Source: CAYVQE01 sp964633205
GTDB taxonomy: Bacteria > Myxococcota > B64-G9
Direction: 5' to 3'
Length of the DNA: 16,215 nt
Assembly: GCA_964633205.1 (NCBI GenBank)
Contig: CAZWFN010000142.1
Coordinates: 1-16,215 of the forward strand
Every line of letters begins with the position of its first letter. The first letter of the stretch is position 1. Under the pieces are notes generated by a model, which searched no databases, had not been told where the DNA came from, and was given only the letters and a program-made list of their open reading frames with translations. Of the stretch, positions 6,361-16,056 are shown in pieces. The translations under genes and the position numbers were made by a program.

Positions 6361-7567
6361 GCGAGATCAAGCCGATGGCGACCGATGCGGCCAGCCGGGC
6401 GACCGTGCTGCTGGTCGACGACGATCCGATGATCCTCAAGTCGCTGCGGCGCGCCTTGCGCCGCGCCCCCTGGAGGCTGCTGTCGGCGGGCTCCGGGGCC
6501 GAGGCGCTCGAGATCATGGAGCGCGAGCCGGTCTGGGTGATCGTGGCCGATTACCGCATGCCCGAGATGGACGGGCTGGACCTGCTCAACCGCATCAAAC
6601 AGCGCTGGCCCCTGGTCCAGCGGGTGATGCTGACCGGCGCGGCCAATCTGGAAGTCATCGAGCGGGCCGTCAACGAGAGCGAGGTCTACCGCTTCTTGAA
6701 CAAGCCCTGGAGCGATTCCCAGCTGCGGGCCACCGTGGGCGACTGCATCGACCGCGTCGCGCTCGAGCGCAGCAACGAGCTCTATCGGCGGGAGCTCGCC
6801 GAGCGCAACCGCCAACTGGAGGAGATCAACCGCGGGCTGGAGCGCCAGGTCGAGCAGCGCACCGCCGCGCTGCTGCACGCCGAGAAGATGGCGGCCCTGG
6901 GGCGCATGGCCGGCGGGGTGGCCCACGAGATCAACAACCCGCTGGGGGGGATTCTGGCCTTCGCCCAGGTGCTGGCGCGCGATCTGGGCCGCGGCGGCGA
7001 GCACGCCGAGGCACTGGAAACGATCCAGACCTGCGCCACCCGGTGCAAGAACATCGTCGACAATCTGTTGAGCTTCTCGCGCAAGCCGGCCTGTGAGGCG
7101 GGTGGTCAGCTGGCCATCAACGAGGTGGTCGAGGTGGCCATGGGTGTGGCCCGCCTGCACCCCAAGGCCAAGGATGCCCAGGTGGAGCTGGAGCTCGGCA
7201 CCGGGCTGCCGCCGGTGGTCGGCCGCGCCAGCATGCTGCAACAGGTGCTGGTCAACCTGCTGCAAAACGCCTTCCAGGCCGCGGCAAAAGAGCCCGAGGT
7301 GCGGATACGGACCTACTGCCAGGACGGCGAGGTGATCGTCGCCGTCGGCGACCGGGGCAGCGGTATTGCGGACGATGTGCTGCCGCACATCTTCGAGCCC
7401 TTCTACACGACCAAGGAGACCGGTCAGGGCACCGGTCTGGGCCTGTCGATCTGCTACGGCATCGTACAGGAGCACGGCGGCCGCCTGGAGGTCGACAGCC
7501 GAGCTGGAGCGGGCACCACGTTCTTTCTGCGGCTGCCGATGGCAGCGTCCGGGGAGGAGGACCCGTC

Positions 7568-7571
<4 letters not shown>
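6357..7571 (+). CDS. Receiver-histidine kinase hybrid
   Basis: The 404-residue soluble protein joins an N-terminal receiver (about 14-135) to a coiled coil (138-175) and a complete HisKA/HATPase kinase core. The receiver has Asp21/Asp22, phosphoacceptor Asp65, Thr93 and Lys116, and it carries YRFLNKPWSD, like the single receiver upstream. The kinase core has His190 in GVAHEINNPLGG, N-box NLLQNA (300-305), DRGSG (332-336), FEPFYTTK and GTGLGLS (358-364). All catalytic motifs are intact, so it should autophosphorylate. Its dimerisation domain is the short classical form, unlike the other two kinases of the operon. The ATG overlaps the preceding stop as ATGA with GGAGG seven bases upstream, and its own end overlaps the sigma-54 activator gene the same way. 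The NtrC-type regulator encoded next is the most obvious phosphotransfer partner. Confidence 0.92.
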
Positions 7572-9021
<1,450 letters not shown>

Positions 9022-9025
<4 letters not shown>

Positions 9026-11172
9026 AATCGCCGCCGATCGAAGAGAAGGGCTCCGCTCGCGATCGACCGAAGCCGACCTTTCTGGTCGATGACCAGCCGA
9101 AGGTGCTGCTGGCGCTGACCCGCAGCCTGGCCCAACTCGGCCACCCCAGCGAGAGCTTCACCCGGGCCGAGGACGTGCTGGGGCGGCTGGAGCGCAACCC
9201 GCCCGGCTGCGTGGTGGCCGACTACTACATGCCCGGGCTCGACGGCCTGGATCTGCTCGAGCGGGTGCGCCAGCGCGATCCCGCGATCGCGCGGGTGATC
9301 CTCACCGGCGGCCACGTCGACCAAAAGCTGCAGCACGCCTTCGAATCGGGCACGGTGCAGATCCTGGTGCACAAGCCCTGGAACCTGGTCACCATCGACG
9401 CCATGCTGGACCACGCGGCCCGCGGCTCCAGCGGGGTGGTGCTGGGCGGCGCCGACGACCAGGCCGATTCCGCCGGCCGGCCGGCCGGCCAGCAGGCGCG
9501 GACCCAGCCGCCGCAGGTGTTGGCGGTCGTGGCCGGCGACGCCATGCCGTCCGATCTCCAACGGGCCCTGGCCCGCATCGGGGCCGATCACCGGCCGGTG
9601 GCGGCCGCCGAGGCCGCGGCGGCGCTGCAGGCCAGACGCTTCGACGTGGTGCTGGTGGACCTGAGCGCCGAGGCCAGCCTGGAAGCGGTCGCCGCGCTGG
9701 TCGGCGTCGAGCCGCGGGCGCCGATCATCGGCTTGAGCAGCGGCGCCGACCGCGACCGGGTGGCGGCCGCTTACCGCAGCGGCATCAGCGGCTTGCTGCA
9801 GGAGCCGATCTCGCACCGGGCCTTGTCGGACGTGGTGCAGCGCAGCGTCCGGCTGGGCCGGGTGATGTCCGACTTCATGGCCCGGCCGGAGCTGCAGGCG
9901 GTGCTCGAGGTGCAGCACGCCATCGCCGACGGCGTCGAGCAAGCGGGTCTGCTGGACATGCTGCAGCAGCAGATGATCCGGCTGACGGGCGCCGAGTCCG
10001 CAAGCGTCTTGCTGTTCAGGCCCGGCGAGCGCGACTTGCGCGTCGCCGCCAGCTACGGGCTGGATGAAGACACGGTGCTCGGCCAGCGCGTGGCCGTGGG
10101 CGAGCGCGTCAGCGGTTGGGTGGCCGAGCACAACCAGCCGCAGCTGATCGTGGGCCCGGGCGAGGCCGATGCGCGGCTGGCCGGCGTCGAGCGCCAGCAC
10201 GAGCCCAGCGCCGGGCTCTGCCTGCCGCTGCGCGGCCGCGACTCGCTGGTGGGCGTGCTGTGCCTGAGCCGCTACGACAGCCAGGAGCTGTTCACCCGCG
10301 ACGACATCGAGATCGGGCTGTTGATGGGCAGCGAGGTGGCCCGTGCCATCGAGCAGCGCGCCGCCGAGGAGGAGCAGCAGGACGTCGAACGCTCGGTGAT
10401 GCGGCGCGACAAGCTGGTCACCATCGGCGAGCTGGCCTCCGGGGTGGCGCACGAGATCAACAACCCCCTGGGCTACGTGCGCTCCAACATCCACTCGCTC
10501 AAGGAGTACTTCGATGACCTGCTGCCGGTGCTCGAGCTGCTGGCCGCCGATCCACCGGCAACCGAACGGGCGGCCGCCCGGGCCCGCGAGGCCGATCTGG
10601 CCTTCATCCTCGAAGACCTGCCGAGCTGCTTCCAGGAGACCAGCAGCGGCCTCGAGCGGGTGCTGCAGATCGTCAACGACCTCAAGGCCTTCACCCGCGA
10701 CGACGCCGAGTCGCGCGAGCTGGCCGACCTCAACCAGGTGATCGAGGGTGCGGTCAACATCATGTGGAACCAGATCAAGCACAAGGCCAAGCTCGATCGC
10801 GATCTGGGCCGGCTGCCGCAGGTGCCCTGCTATCCCTCCCAGCTCGGCCAGGTCTTCATGAACCTGCTCTACAATGCCGTGCAGGCGATCGAGCATGACG
10901 GTCGCATCCGCATCCACACGCGGCTGGAGGGCGACTGGGCGCTGGCCGAGGTCGGCGATACGGGCTGCGGCATGAGCGAAGAAGTGCTGGCCCACGTGTT
11001 CGAGCCCTTCTACACCACCAAGCCCCGCGGGGTCGGCACCGGCCTGGGCTTGAGCATCGCGTGCAAGATCATGGAGCGGCACGGCGGTCGCATCACCGCC
11101 AGCAGCACCCCCGGCCAGGGCACCACGTTCCGGCTGTCGCTGCCGCTGAAAGTCGAACCAGAAGCAGATTGA
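9022..11172 (+). CDS. Receiver-pseudoreceiver-GAF-histidine kinase hybrid
   Basis: The 716-residue protein reads receiver, receiver-like domain, GAF, coiled coil and kinase. Receiver 1 (about 18-135) has Asp23/Asp24, Asp67 in VVADYYMP, Thr95 and Lys118 with KPW. The second module (about 165-277) keeps the fold pattern and Asp213 in VVLVDLS but lacks the N-terminal acidic pair and the conserved lysine (LLQEP), so it is probably not phosphorylated. A GAF domain lies at about 300-447. The kinase has His477 in GVAHEINNPLGY, N-box NLLYNAVQA, DTGCGM at 646-651 and GTGLGLS at 672-678, all intact. Its dimerisation domain carries the same long helical insertion as the degenerate kinase two genes upstream. 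The start is GTG at 9022, overlapping the preceding stop as GTGA with GGAGG five bases upstream. It is followed after 12 bp by the HD-GYP gene, its likely partner. Confidence 0.9.
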
Positions 11173-11184
11173 GCGAGGTGGATC

Positions 11185-12258
11185 ATGGCCGTTGAAGAAC
11201 AGGACAGCCCGGCGGCCGCGGCCGCAGACGAGCAACTGCCCGCGGTGCTGGTGGTCGACGACGACGAGGGCATCCTCAAGGCGGTCGAGCGGACCCTGCG
11301 CCGGCTGCCGTTGGAGGTGCTGGTGGCCGACAGCCCGACCGCGGCCATCCAGATCCTCGGCGAGCGCGAGGTGGCGGTGGTCATCTCCGACTACATGATG
11401 CCCGGCATGAATGGGCTCGAGCTGCTGGCGCTGACCCGCCAGCGCTGGCCGCGCATCCAGGGCATGATGATGACCGCCTGTGACGACATCCGGGTGGCGG
11501 CCGACGCGGTCAACCGCCAGCTGGTCACCTCGTTCATCACCAAGCCCTGGGAGACCAAGGCCTTTCGCCAGGCGGTGCTGGACGCGGTGGAACGCTACCG
11601 CGAGTCTGCGCCACAGTCGCCGCGCAAGGCGCTGGACAGCCAGTCGCTGGCCGCCGAGATGCGCCAGCAAGCGGCGGCGGCGGCCTTCTCGTTGGCCCGG
11701 GCGGTGGATGCGCGCGATCGCAACACCCACCTGCACTCGGAGCAGGTGGCCGCCTTCGCTCAGGTGATCGGCCGGGCCATGGGCTGTGGCGAAGAGGCCA
11801 TCGAGGCGCTGCGGCTCGGGGGACTGTTGCACGATCTGGGCAAGATCGGCATCCCCGACGGGGTGCTGCTCAAGCCCGGGCGCCTGACCGACGAGGAGTT
11901 CGCGGCGGTCAAGCGCCATCCGGTCATCGGCGAGTCGATCGTCGAGCCGATCGGGCTGTCCGCCGACATCCGGGCCATCATCCGCCAGCACCACGAGAAC
12001 CACGACGGCAGCGGCTATCCGGACGCGCTGTCCGGCGACACCATCTCGCCGCTGGCGCGCATCGTCCACGTGGTCGACGCCTACGAAGCCATGTCGTCTT
12101 CCCGGGTCTACCGCGACGCGCTGGATCAGGAGTGGATCCGCACCGAGCTCGAGCGCTGCAGCGGGGGTCAGTTCGATCCGCGGGTGGTCGCCGTCTTTCT
12201 GGAGCAGCTGCAAGCGGGCGCGATCGCAGAGGCCGCCCGCCGGATGGAGACCCCGTGA
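11185..12258 (+). CDS. Receiver-HD-GYP regulator, c-di-GMP phosphodiesterase family (RpfG-like)
   Basis: The 357-residue protein couples a receiver (about 19-138; Asp25/Asp26, Asp69 in VISDYMMP, Thr97, Lys120 with KPW) to an HD-GYP domain (about 160-345). Metal and signature residues are present: His184, the HD pair His216-Asp217 with GKIGIPD, His245 in RHPVIGE, His269/His270 in QHHENHDGSGYP, Asp298 and GGQFDP near 327-332. HD-GYP proteins hydrolyse c-di-GMP to GMP or pGpG in the cytoplasm, and RpfG-type members are switched by receiver phosphorylation. The ATG has GAGGTGG just upstream. As the last gene of the operon, it gives the cluster a c-di-GMP-degrading output opposite to the GAF-GGDEF synthase at the other end. 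Its stop lies 12 bp from the convergent oxidoreductase stop, with no terminator visible in between. Confidence 0.93.
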   Translation: MAVEEQDSPAAAAADEQLPAVLVVDDDEGILKAVERTLRRLPLEVLVADSPTAAIQILGEREVAVVISDYMMPGMNGLELLALTRQRWPRIQGMMMTACDDIRVAADAVNRQLVTSFITKPWETKAFRQAVLDAVERYRESAPQSPRKALDSQSLAAEMRQQAAAAAFSLARAVDARDRNTHLHSEQVAAFAQVIGRAMGCGEEAIEALRLGGLLHDLGKIGIPDGVLLKPGRLTDEEFAAVKRHPVIGESIVEPIGLSADIRAIIRQHHENHDGSGYPDALSGDTISPLARIVHVVDAYEAMSSSRVYRDALDQEWIRTELERCSGGQFDPRVVAVFLEQLQAGAIAEAARRMETP

Positions 12259-12270
12259 GCTCGGGCGCGC

Positions 12271-13416
12271 TCAGCCGATGACGAAGGACTCCTGCTGGAC
12301 ATCGCCGCGTTCGAACCGGCCCAGATCGTACTTGCGGAAGATATCGTGGTCGGCCTTGCGCAGCATCCATTCGGCGGCCATCTTGCCGACCGCCGGCGCC
12401 ATCATCATGCCGTGGCCGCCGAAGCCGTTGAGCTGGATGAAGCCGTCGACTTCCTCCACCCGACCGAGGATCGGTTGGCCGTCCGGGGTCTCGTCGTAGA
12501 AGCCGGCCCAGGTGCGCAGCACCCGCAACCCGGCCAGCCGCGGCAGCACCTGCACCATCGAGCGGCACATGCGGCGCAGAAAGCGGAACGACGAGCCGGT
12601 CTCCATCGAGGACGGCTCGTCGGGATCCGACACACCGCCGCAGATCTCGCCGCGCATGGTCTGGCTGAAGTAGGTCCCGTTGGACAGGTCCGACACCATC
12701 GGGTCCAGGAAGGGCTTGAGCGGCTCGCAGATCAGGATCTCGTGGCGGTAGGGCTTGTTGGGCAGATCCACGCCCAGCATGCGGGCGATCTGCCACGACC
12801 AGGCGCCGGCGGCGTTGACCACCCGGCTGGTGGCGATGGAGCCGCGGTCGGTGACCACCTTGGCGATCTGCCGGCCCCGGGTCTCGATGCCGGTCACCCG
12901 GGTGAAGGTGTCGATCTCGACGCCCAGGTCCTGGGCCACCCGGGCCATGCCCCAGACCACCGGGAAGGGAAACAGCACCCCGTCGGTCGGGTTGTAGGCG
13001 CAGACCTCGATGCCGTCGGTCTGCAAGCCGTCGACCAGGCGGGCGGCCTCGCTCGGTTGGATCAACCGCGACGGCACGCCGCAGCGGTTCTGCAAGGCGA
13101 CGTTTTTCTCGAGCTGGGCGGCGCTGGCGCTGTCGCGGGCCAAAAACAGGTAGCCGCCCTGGCGGAACCAGATGTTGTAGCCCGTCTCGGCGGCCAGGCG
13201 CCGGTACATGCGCACCGCGTCCTTCATCAGCAGGATGTGGTCCTCGGTCGACCACTGTTGCCGGACGCCGCCGCCGTTGCGGCCGGAGGCGCCGAAGCAC
13301 AGGTAGCCCTGCTCCAGCACCACCACGTCGCTGAAGCCCATCCGGGCCAGGTGGTAGGCCAGCGACAGACCGATCACCCCGCCGCCGATGATGACCAGGT
13401 CGGCCCGATCCTTCAT
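12271..13416 (-). CDS. FAD-dependent oxidoreductase, DAO family (sarcosine oxidase beta / opine oxidase-like)
   Basis: The 381-residue protein starts with a dinucleotide fold, LVIIGGGVIGLSLAYHL (GGGVIG at 11-16), followed by GASGRNGGGVRQQW at 42-55, and ends with GFGGHGMMMAPAVGK, the pattern of DAO-family amine oxidases such as sarcosine oxidase beta, HcnC and opine oxidase B. It should bind FAD and oxidise a secondary amine or imino acid; the substrate cannot be read from sequence. In heterotetrameric sarcosine oxidase beta a histidine in this part of the protein (ARHD context) holds covalent FMN. The comparable segment here, DGVLFPFPVVWG, has no histidine, which fits the opine or cyanide synthase side of the family. 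The ATG overlaps the stop of the BFD-like gene by 4 bp, so the two are probably coupled. It is the last gene of the operon. Confidence 0.85.
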   Translation of the reverse strand: MKDRADLVIIGGGVIGLSLAYHLARMGFSDVVVLEQGYLCFGASGRNGGGVRQQWSTEDHILLMKDAVRMYRRLAAETGYNIWFRQGGYLFLARDSASAAQLEKNVALQNRCGVPSRLIQPSEAARLVDGLQTDGIEVCAYNPTDGVLFPFPVVWGMARVAQDLGVEIDTFTRVTGIETRGRQIAKVVTDRGSIATSRVVNAAGAWSWQIARMLGVDLPNKPYRHEILICEPLKPFLDPMVSDLSNGTYFSQTMRGEICGGVSDPDEPSSMETGSSFRFLRRMCRSMVQVLPRLAGLRVLRTWAGFYDETPDGQPILGRVEEVDGFIQLNGFGGHGMMMAPAVGKMAAEWMLRKADHDIFRKYDLGRFERGDVQQESFVIG

Positions 13417-13709
13417 GGCTCGCGCTCCGTGCAGCTGCCGTCCTCCGGCTCGTCGCCGGCGAAATGGGCCACCTGGGTCGGGTGCAGCAATGGGCGGGTG
13501 CGCGGCGGGTCGGCCACCTCGTCATCGCCGCCTTTGAGCGTGCTGAGAAAGCGCGCCGCGTGGGCGGTGCAGCACTTGCCCTGGCACAGGCCGGTGGCGA
13601 ATCCGGTGTAGCGCTTCAGCGACTCCAGATCCCGGTAGCCGGACTCGAAGGCATCCCGCAGGTCGTCCAGGGTGACGTCCTCGCAGTGGCAGACGATGAT
13701 CTTGCCCAT
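13413..13709 (-). CDS. Small BFD-like [2Fe-2S]-binding protein
   Basis: The 98-residue protein starts MGKIIVCHCEDVTLDDL and has the bacterioferritin-associated-ferredoxin-like cysteine pattern: Cys7-x-Cys9, then TGLCQGKCC at 39-47 with Cys42 and Cys46/Cys47. This matches the BFD-type [2Fe-2S] domain found fused to, or beside, alpha subunits of sarcosine, opine and proline dehydrogenases. The C-terminal third (about 60-98) is not conserved-looking. It probably carries electrons between the two flavoproteins encoded on either side. The ATG is chosen because a strong GGAGGAA site precedes it; the upstream open frame runs into the alpha-subunit gene and looks non-coding. It lies 16 bp after the alpha subunit and overlaps the beta subunit by 4 bp. 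Confidence 0.87.
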   Translation of the reverse strand: MGKIIVCHCEDVTLDDLRDAFESGYRDLESLKRYTGFATGLCQGKCCTAHAARFLSTLKGGDDEVADPPRTRPLLHPTQVAHFAGDEPEDGSCTEREP

Positions 13710-13725
13710 GGTGGTTCCTCCGGGC

Positions 13726-15207
13726 TCAGCGCGCCGCGGCGTCCGCGTCGATGAGCGCCTCCAGCCGTGCGGCCACTTCCTTGTCTTCGTCGAGCGACAA
13801 GGCGCAGGCCAGGCCCGCCCGCAGCCCCTGGCGCCAGGCCTGGTCGACGCCGGCGGCGCCACAGCAGTGGCCGGCGGCGAACACCCGCCGGTCGCTGGTG
13901 CGGCCGCGCGCATCGGTGGTCACCGCATAGCCGTTGTCCGAGTGGAAGGCCACCCGGCAGCCGGCGTGGTGGGCCAGCTCGTACGCCGGGGCTCCGGGCG
14001 CATCGATGGCCAACAGGCCGCAATCGAGCACCCGATCCGCCTGCCGGCTGTCGCCCCCGCCGGGGGCCAGCTCGACCCGGTCCAGCCAGCGGCCGCCGCG
14101 GGCGCGCACGATGCGGCCGCGGTGGATCTCGATGTCCCGCTCTTCCAGGCGTGCCAACGCCTCGTCGGCCGGCCGCTCGGTCACCAGCCCGGCCACGGCC
14201 ACGCCGCTGGTCTTCAACTGCTCGGCCAGCGCCAGCGCCTGATCGCTGTCGCCGCCGACCAGGACCGGCTCGGCGGGCACCACCCCCCAGCCGAAGACCA
14301 GGCGGTCGAGCGCGCGCAGCGCGAAGATGCCGGGCAGGTCGTTGTCCTCGAACAGCGGCACCTGGCCCCAGTCGCCGCAGCTGATCACCAGCCGCCGGGT
14401 GTCGACCGCCAGCGTCTCGCTGCGGCCGCGGGCGACGACCTGCAGCCGGTCGCGGCCCGGGTAGACGGCCACCACCGGGGTGTGCTGGTGCAGCTCGATG
14501 TCGCGCAGCTGCTCGAAGCGCTCGCGCAGCGCCGCCCGCGCCGCCCAGCCGCTCTGCAGCTGCTGCCCCTGCGGTGCGACGCGGCAGGAGCGATCGAGCA
14601 GGCGGCCGCCGATCTTGTCGGAGTGCTCGAACAGCACCACCGGATGGCCGGCCTCGGCCAGGGCCATGCTGGCCTGCAAGCCGGCGGTGCCCGCGCCGAT
14701 GACCACGGTCTCGGCCTCCATGCGGCACAGGGGCTTGACCGGTGGAACATCCGCGGTCGGGGGATGGCCGAAGCCGGCCATCTTGCGCACGAAGCCCATC
14801 GCCATCCGGTTGACCGCGCCGGAGGCGGTGAACATGGCGTGGTGGTCGAGCCGCTCGCCGTAGACCCAGTCCATGACCCGGAACAGGTCGCGGCCCGAGC
14901 CCGGCCAGCCGAGCTGGCGTTCGACCACCAGACCCGAGTGGCTAGGGGTGTCGCAGGAGCGCACGTTGGGCTGGCCGTCGACCCGCATCAAACAGCCGCT
15001 GCAGTGGCCCTGCAGGCAGGTCGGCCCCCGCGGCCGGTGGTACTTGATGCTGCGGCCGAACACGCGGACCCCGGCCGCCAGCAGGGCCATGGCCAAAGGT
15101 TCGCGCTCGTAGGCCGTGATGGAGCGGCCCTCGAACTGGATCGCGATCTGCTCCCCCCGCGTGAACGGACAGTCCTGGGCGCGTTCGATGCGGCGTGCCT
15201 GTGTCAT
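13726..15207 (-). CDS. [2Fe-2S]/FAD oxidoreductase alpha subunit (sarcosine oxidase alpha-like, no folate domain)
   Basis: The 493-residue protein has an N-terminal plant-type [2Fe-2S] domain (about 18-100) with Cys64-x4-Cys69-x2-Cys72-x12-Cys85 in the context YHRPRGPTCLQGHCSGC and VDGQPNVRSC, typical of sarcosine oxidase alpha N-termini. A flavoprotein domain follows from about 167, with FAD motif VVIGAGTAGLQAS (171-176 GAGTAG) and a second nucleotide site near VLVGGDSDQ. It ends near residue 493 and lacks the C-terminal folate-binding (GCV_T) domain of true sarcosine oxidase alpha, so it is closer to HcnA+HcnB, opine oxidase A or proline/hydroxyproline dehydrogenase alpha. The ATG at 15207 has GGAG five bases upstream; a TTG at 15262-15264 would add 19 unlikely residues. 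It is the first gene of the three-gene operon and passes electrons with the BFD-like and DAO partners. Confidence 0.85.
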   Translation of the reverse strand: MTQARRIERAQDCPFTRGEQIAIQFEGRSITAYEREPLAMALLAAGVRVFGRSIKYHRPRGPTCLQGHCSGCLMRVDGQPNVRSCDTPSHSGLVVERQLGWPGSGRDLFRVMDWVYGERLDHHAMFTASGAVNRMAMGFVRKMAGFGHPPTADVPPVKPLCRMEAETVVIGAGTAGLQASMALAEAGHPVVLFEHSDKIGGRLLDRSCRVAPQGQQLQSGWAARAALRERFEQLRDIELHQHTPVVAVYPGRDRLQVVARGRSETLAVDTRRLVISCGDWGQVPLFEDNDLPGIFALRALDRLVFGWGVVPAEPVLVGGDSDQALALAEQLKTSGVAVAGLVTERPADEALARLEERDIEIHRGRIVRARGGRWLDRVELAPGGGDSRQADRVLDCGLLAIDAPGAPAYELAHHAGCRVAFHSDNGYAVTTDARGRTSDRRVFAAGHCCGAAGVDQAWRQGLRAGLACALSLDEDKEVAARLEALIDADAAAR

Positions 15208-15332
15208 CTGGTCTCCGTCGACCACCTCCAGCAACCGGGAGGCGCATCCGTGCCACCCGAACAAAACGCATCGAGCGGGCGGGTGTCAAGCGGGCGGACG
15301 GGCCCGGCATCTCCACCATGTGGCTGCGAAGA
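15208..15332 (-). promoter_or_regulatory. Spacer between lexA and the oxidoreductase operon with a -35-like box
   Basis: This 125-bp gap should hold the oxidoreductase promoter unless the genes are cotranscribed with lexA. On the minus strand TTGACA (complement of 15284-15289) is a perfect -35, but 17 bp later stands TTTTGT, a poor -10. No hairpin followed by a T-run is visible after lexA, so read-through from lexA is possible. Confidence 0.3.
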
Positions 15333-15998
15333 TCAGAGCTTGCGGTAGACGCCGGTGACCACGCCCAGCAGGTCGGTCTGGCGGAAGTCGGAGCGGTGGA
15401 TCTCGATCGGCTCCCACCGCGGGTTGGCGGGCTCGAACACGATGCGGTCGCCGGCCGGGCGAAAGGTCTTGACCGTGGCCTCGCCGTCGATCAGCGCCAC
15501 CACGATCTGGCCGTCGCGGGCGCTGGGTTGGCGGCGGACGAACACGATGTCGTCCGGCAGGATGCCGCGGCCGATCATGGACTCGCCCTGCACCCGCAAG
15601 GCGAAAACCTCGGCGCCCGCGCCGACCAGGCTGCGATCCAGCTCCAGCCGGCCCTCCAGGTGCTCTTCGGCCAGCACCGGCGCGCCGGCGGCCACCCGGC
15701 CGACGATGGGCACCGCCACCGTCTCGGCCGCCGGCTGCTCCCGCTCAGCCGCCGCCGGGTGCACCCGTTCAGCGGCCGCCGGGCGCTCGATCAGCCGCAG
15801 GGCGCGCGACTTGAGCCCGGGCCGGCGCGACAGGTAGCCCTTGCGCTCCAGCGCCTTGAGGTGGTCGTTGACGCCGTTGGTCGAGCGGATGCCCATGTGC
15901 TCGGCCATCTCGCGGATGGCCGGCGGGTAGCCGTTGTCGGCGATGTAGCTCTCGATGAAGGCCAGCAGCTGGTGCTGGCGCGAGGTCAGCTCCTTCAT
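15333..15998 (-). CDS. lexA: LexA SOS repressor / autoprotease
   Basis: The 221-residue protein has the LexA N-terminal winged helix (MKELTSRQHQLLAFI, then YPPAIREMAEHMGIRSTNGVNDHLKAL) and the S24 peptidase C-terminal domain. The self-cleavage site is Ala104-Gly105 in VAAGAP, and the catalytic residues are Ser140 in GESM and Lys177 in TVKTF. It represses DNA-damage genes and is inactivated by RecA-stimulated self-cleavage. It is about 20 residues longer than E. coli LexA, mostly because the linker at about 72-92 holds imperfect PAAAER repeats. The ATG is supported by GGGAGG seven bases upstream. The promoter contains a LexA box, so it is expected to control itself. The oxidoreductase operon follows on the same strand after 125 bp without an evident terminator. 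Confidence 0.96.
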   Translation of the reverse strand: MKELTSRQHQLLAFIESYIADNGYPPAIREMAEHMGIRSTNGVNDHLKALERKGYLSRRPGLKSRALRLIERPAAAERVHPAAAEREQPAAETVAVPIVGRVAAGAPVLAEEHLEGRLELDRSLVGAGAEVFALRVQGESMIGRGILPDDIVFVRRQPSARDGQIVVALIDGEATVKTFRPAGDRIVFEPANPRWEPIEIHRSDFRQTDLLGVVTGVYRKL

Positions 15999-16027
15999 CA
16001 GCGCGCCTCCCGGTCTGATTCTTCATC

Positions 16028-16056
16028 AAGATACTGAACAACTGTACAGATGTCAA
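16028..16056 (-). promoter_or_regulatory. lexA promoter (sigma-70 type)
   Basis: Reading the minus strand, TTGACA (complement of 16051-16056) is a perfect -35, followed after exactly 17 bp by TATCTT (complement of 16028-16033), a four-of-six -10. It lies about 30-58 bp upstream of the lexA start, and almost all of its spacer is occupied by the LexA box. This is the best-supported promoter in the window. Confidence 0.8.
16034..16049 (-). promoter_or_regulatory. LexA box (SOS operator) in the lexA promoter
   Basis: The minus strand reads CTGTACAGTTGTTCAG. It fits the Myxococcus-type box, remembered as CTRHAMRYBYGTTCAGS, at 15 of 17 positions when the following T is included, and it also has the CTGT-N8 framework of the gammaproteobacterial box with TCAG instead of ACAG. 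Its placement between -35 and -10 would block RNA polymerase, as expected for autoregulation. Confidence 0.75.

Noticed and set aside
12259..12270. Bidirectional terminator between the convergent HD-GYP and oxidoreductase genes
   Set aside because: The gap is only 12 bp and shows no hairpin with a T-run.
12271..15207. Naming the oxidoreductase operon hcnABC or soxBA
   Set aside because: The [2Fe-2S] domain is fused to the alpha subunit, a separate BFD-like protein is present and the folate domain is missing, so neither name is justified without phylogeny.
15241..15256. Sigma-54-like promoter before the oxidoreductase operon (GTGGCACGGATGCGCC on the minus strand)
   Set aside because: The -24 GG is good, but the GC of the -12 element falls one base too close and TTGC is absent; sigma-54 spacing is strict.
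13672..15348. 558-codon plus-strand open frame opposite the alpha subunit
   Set aside because: The minus strand encodes conserved iron-sulfur and FAD motifs; the plus frame is compositionally biased antisense.
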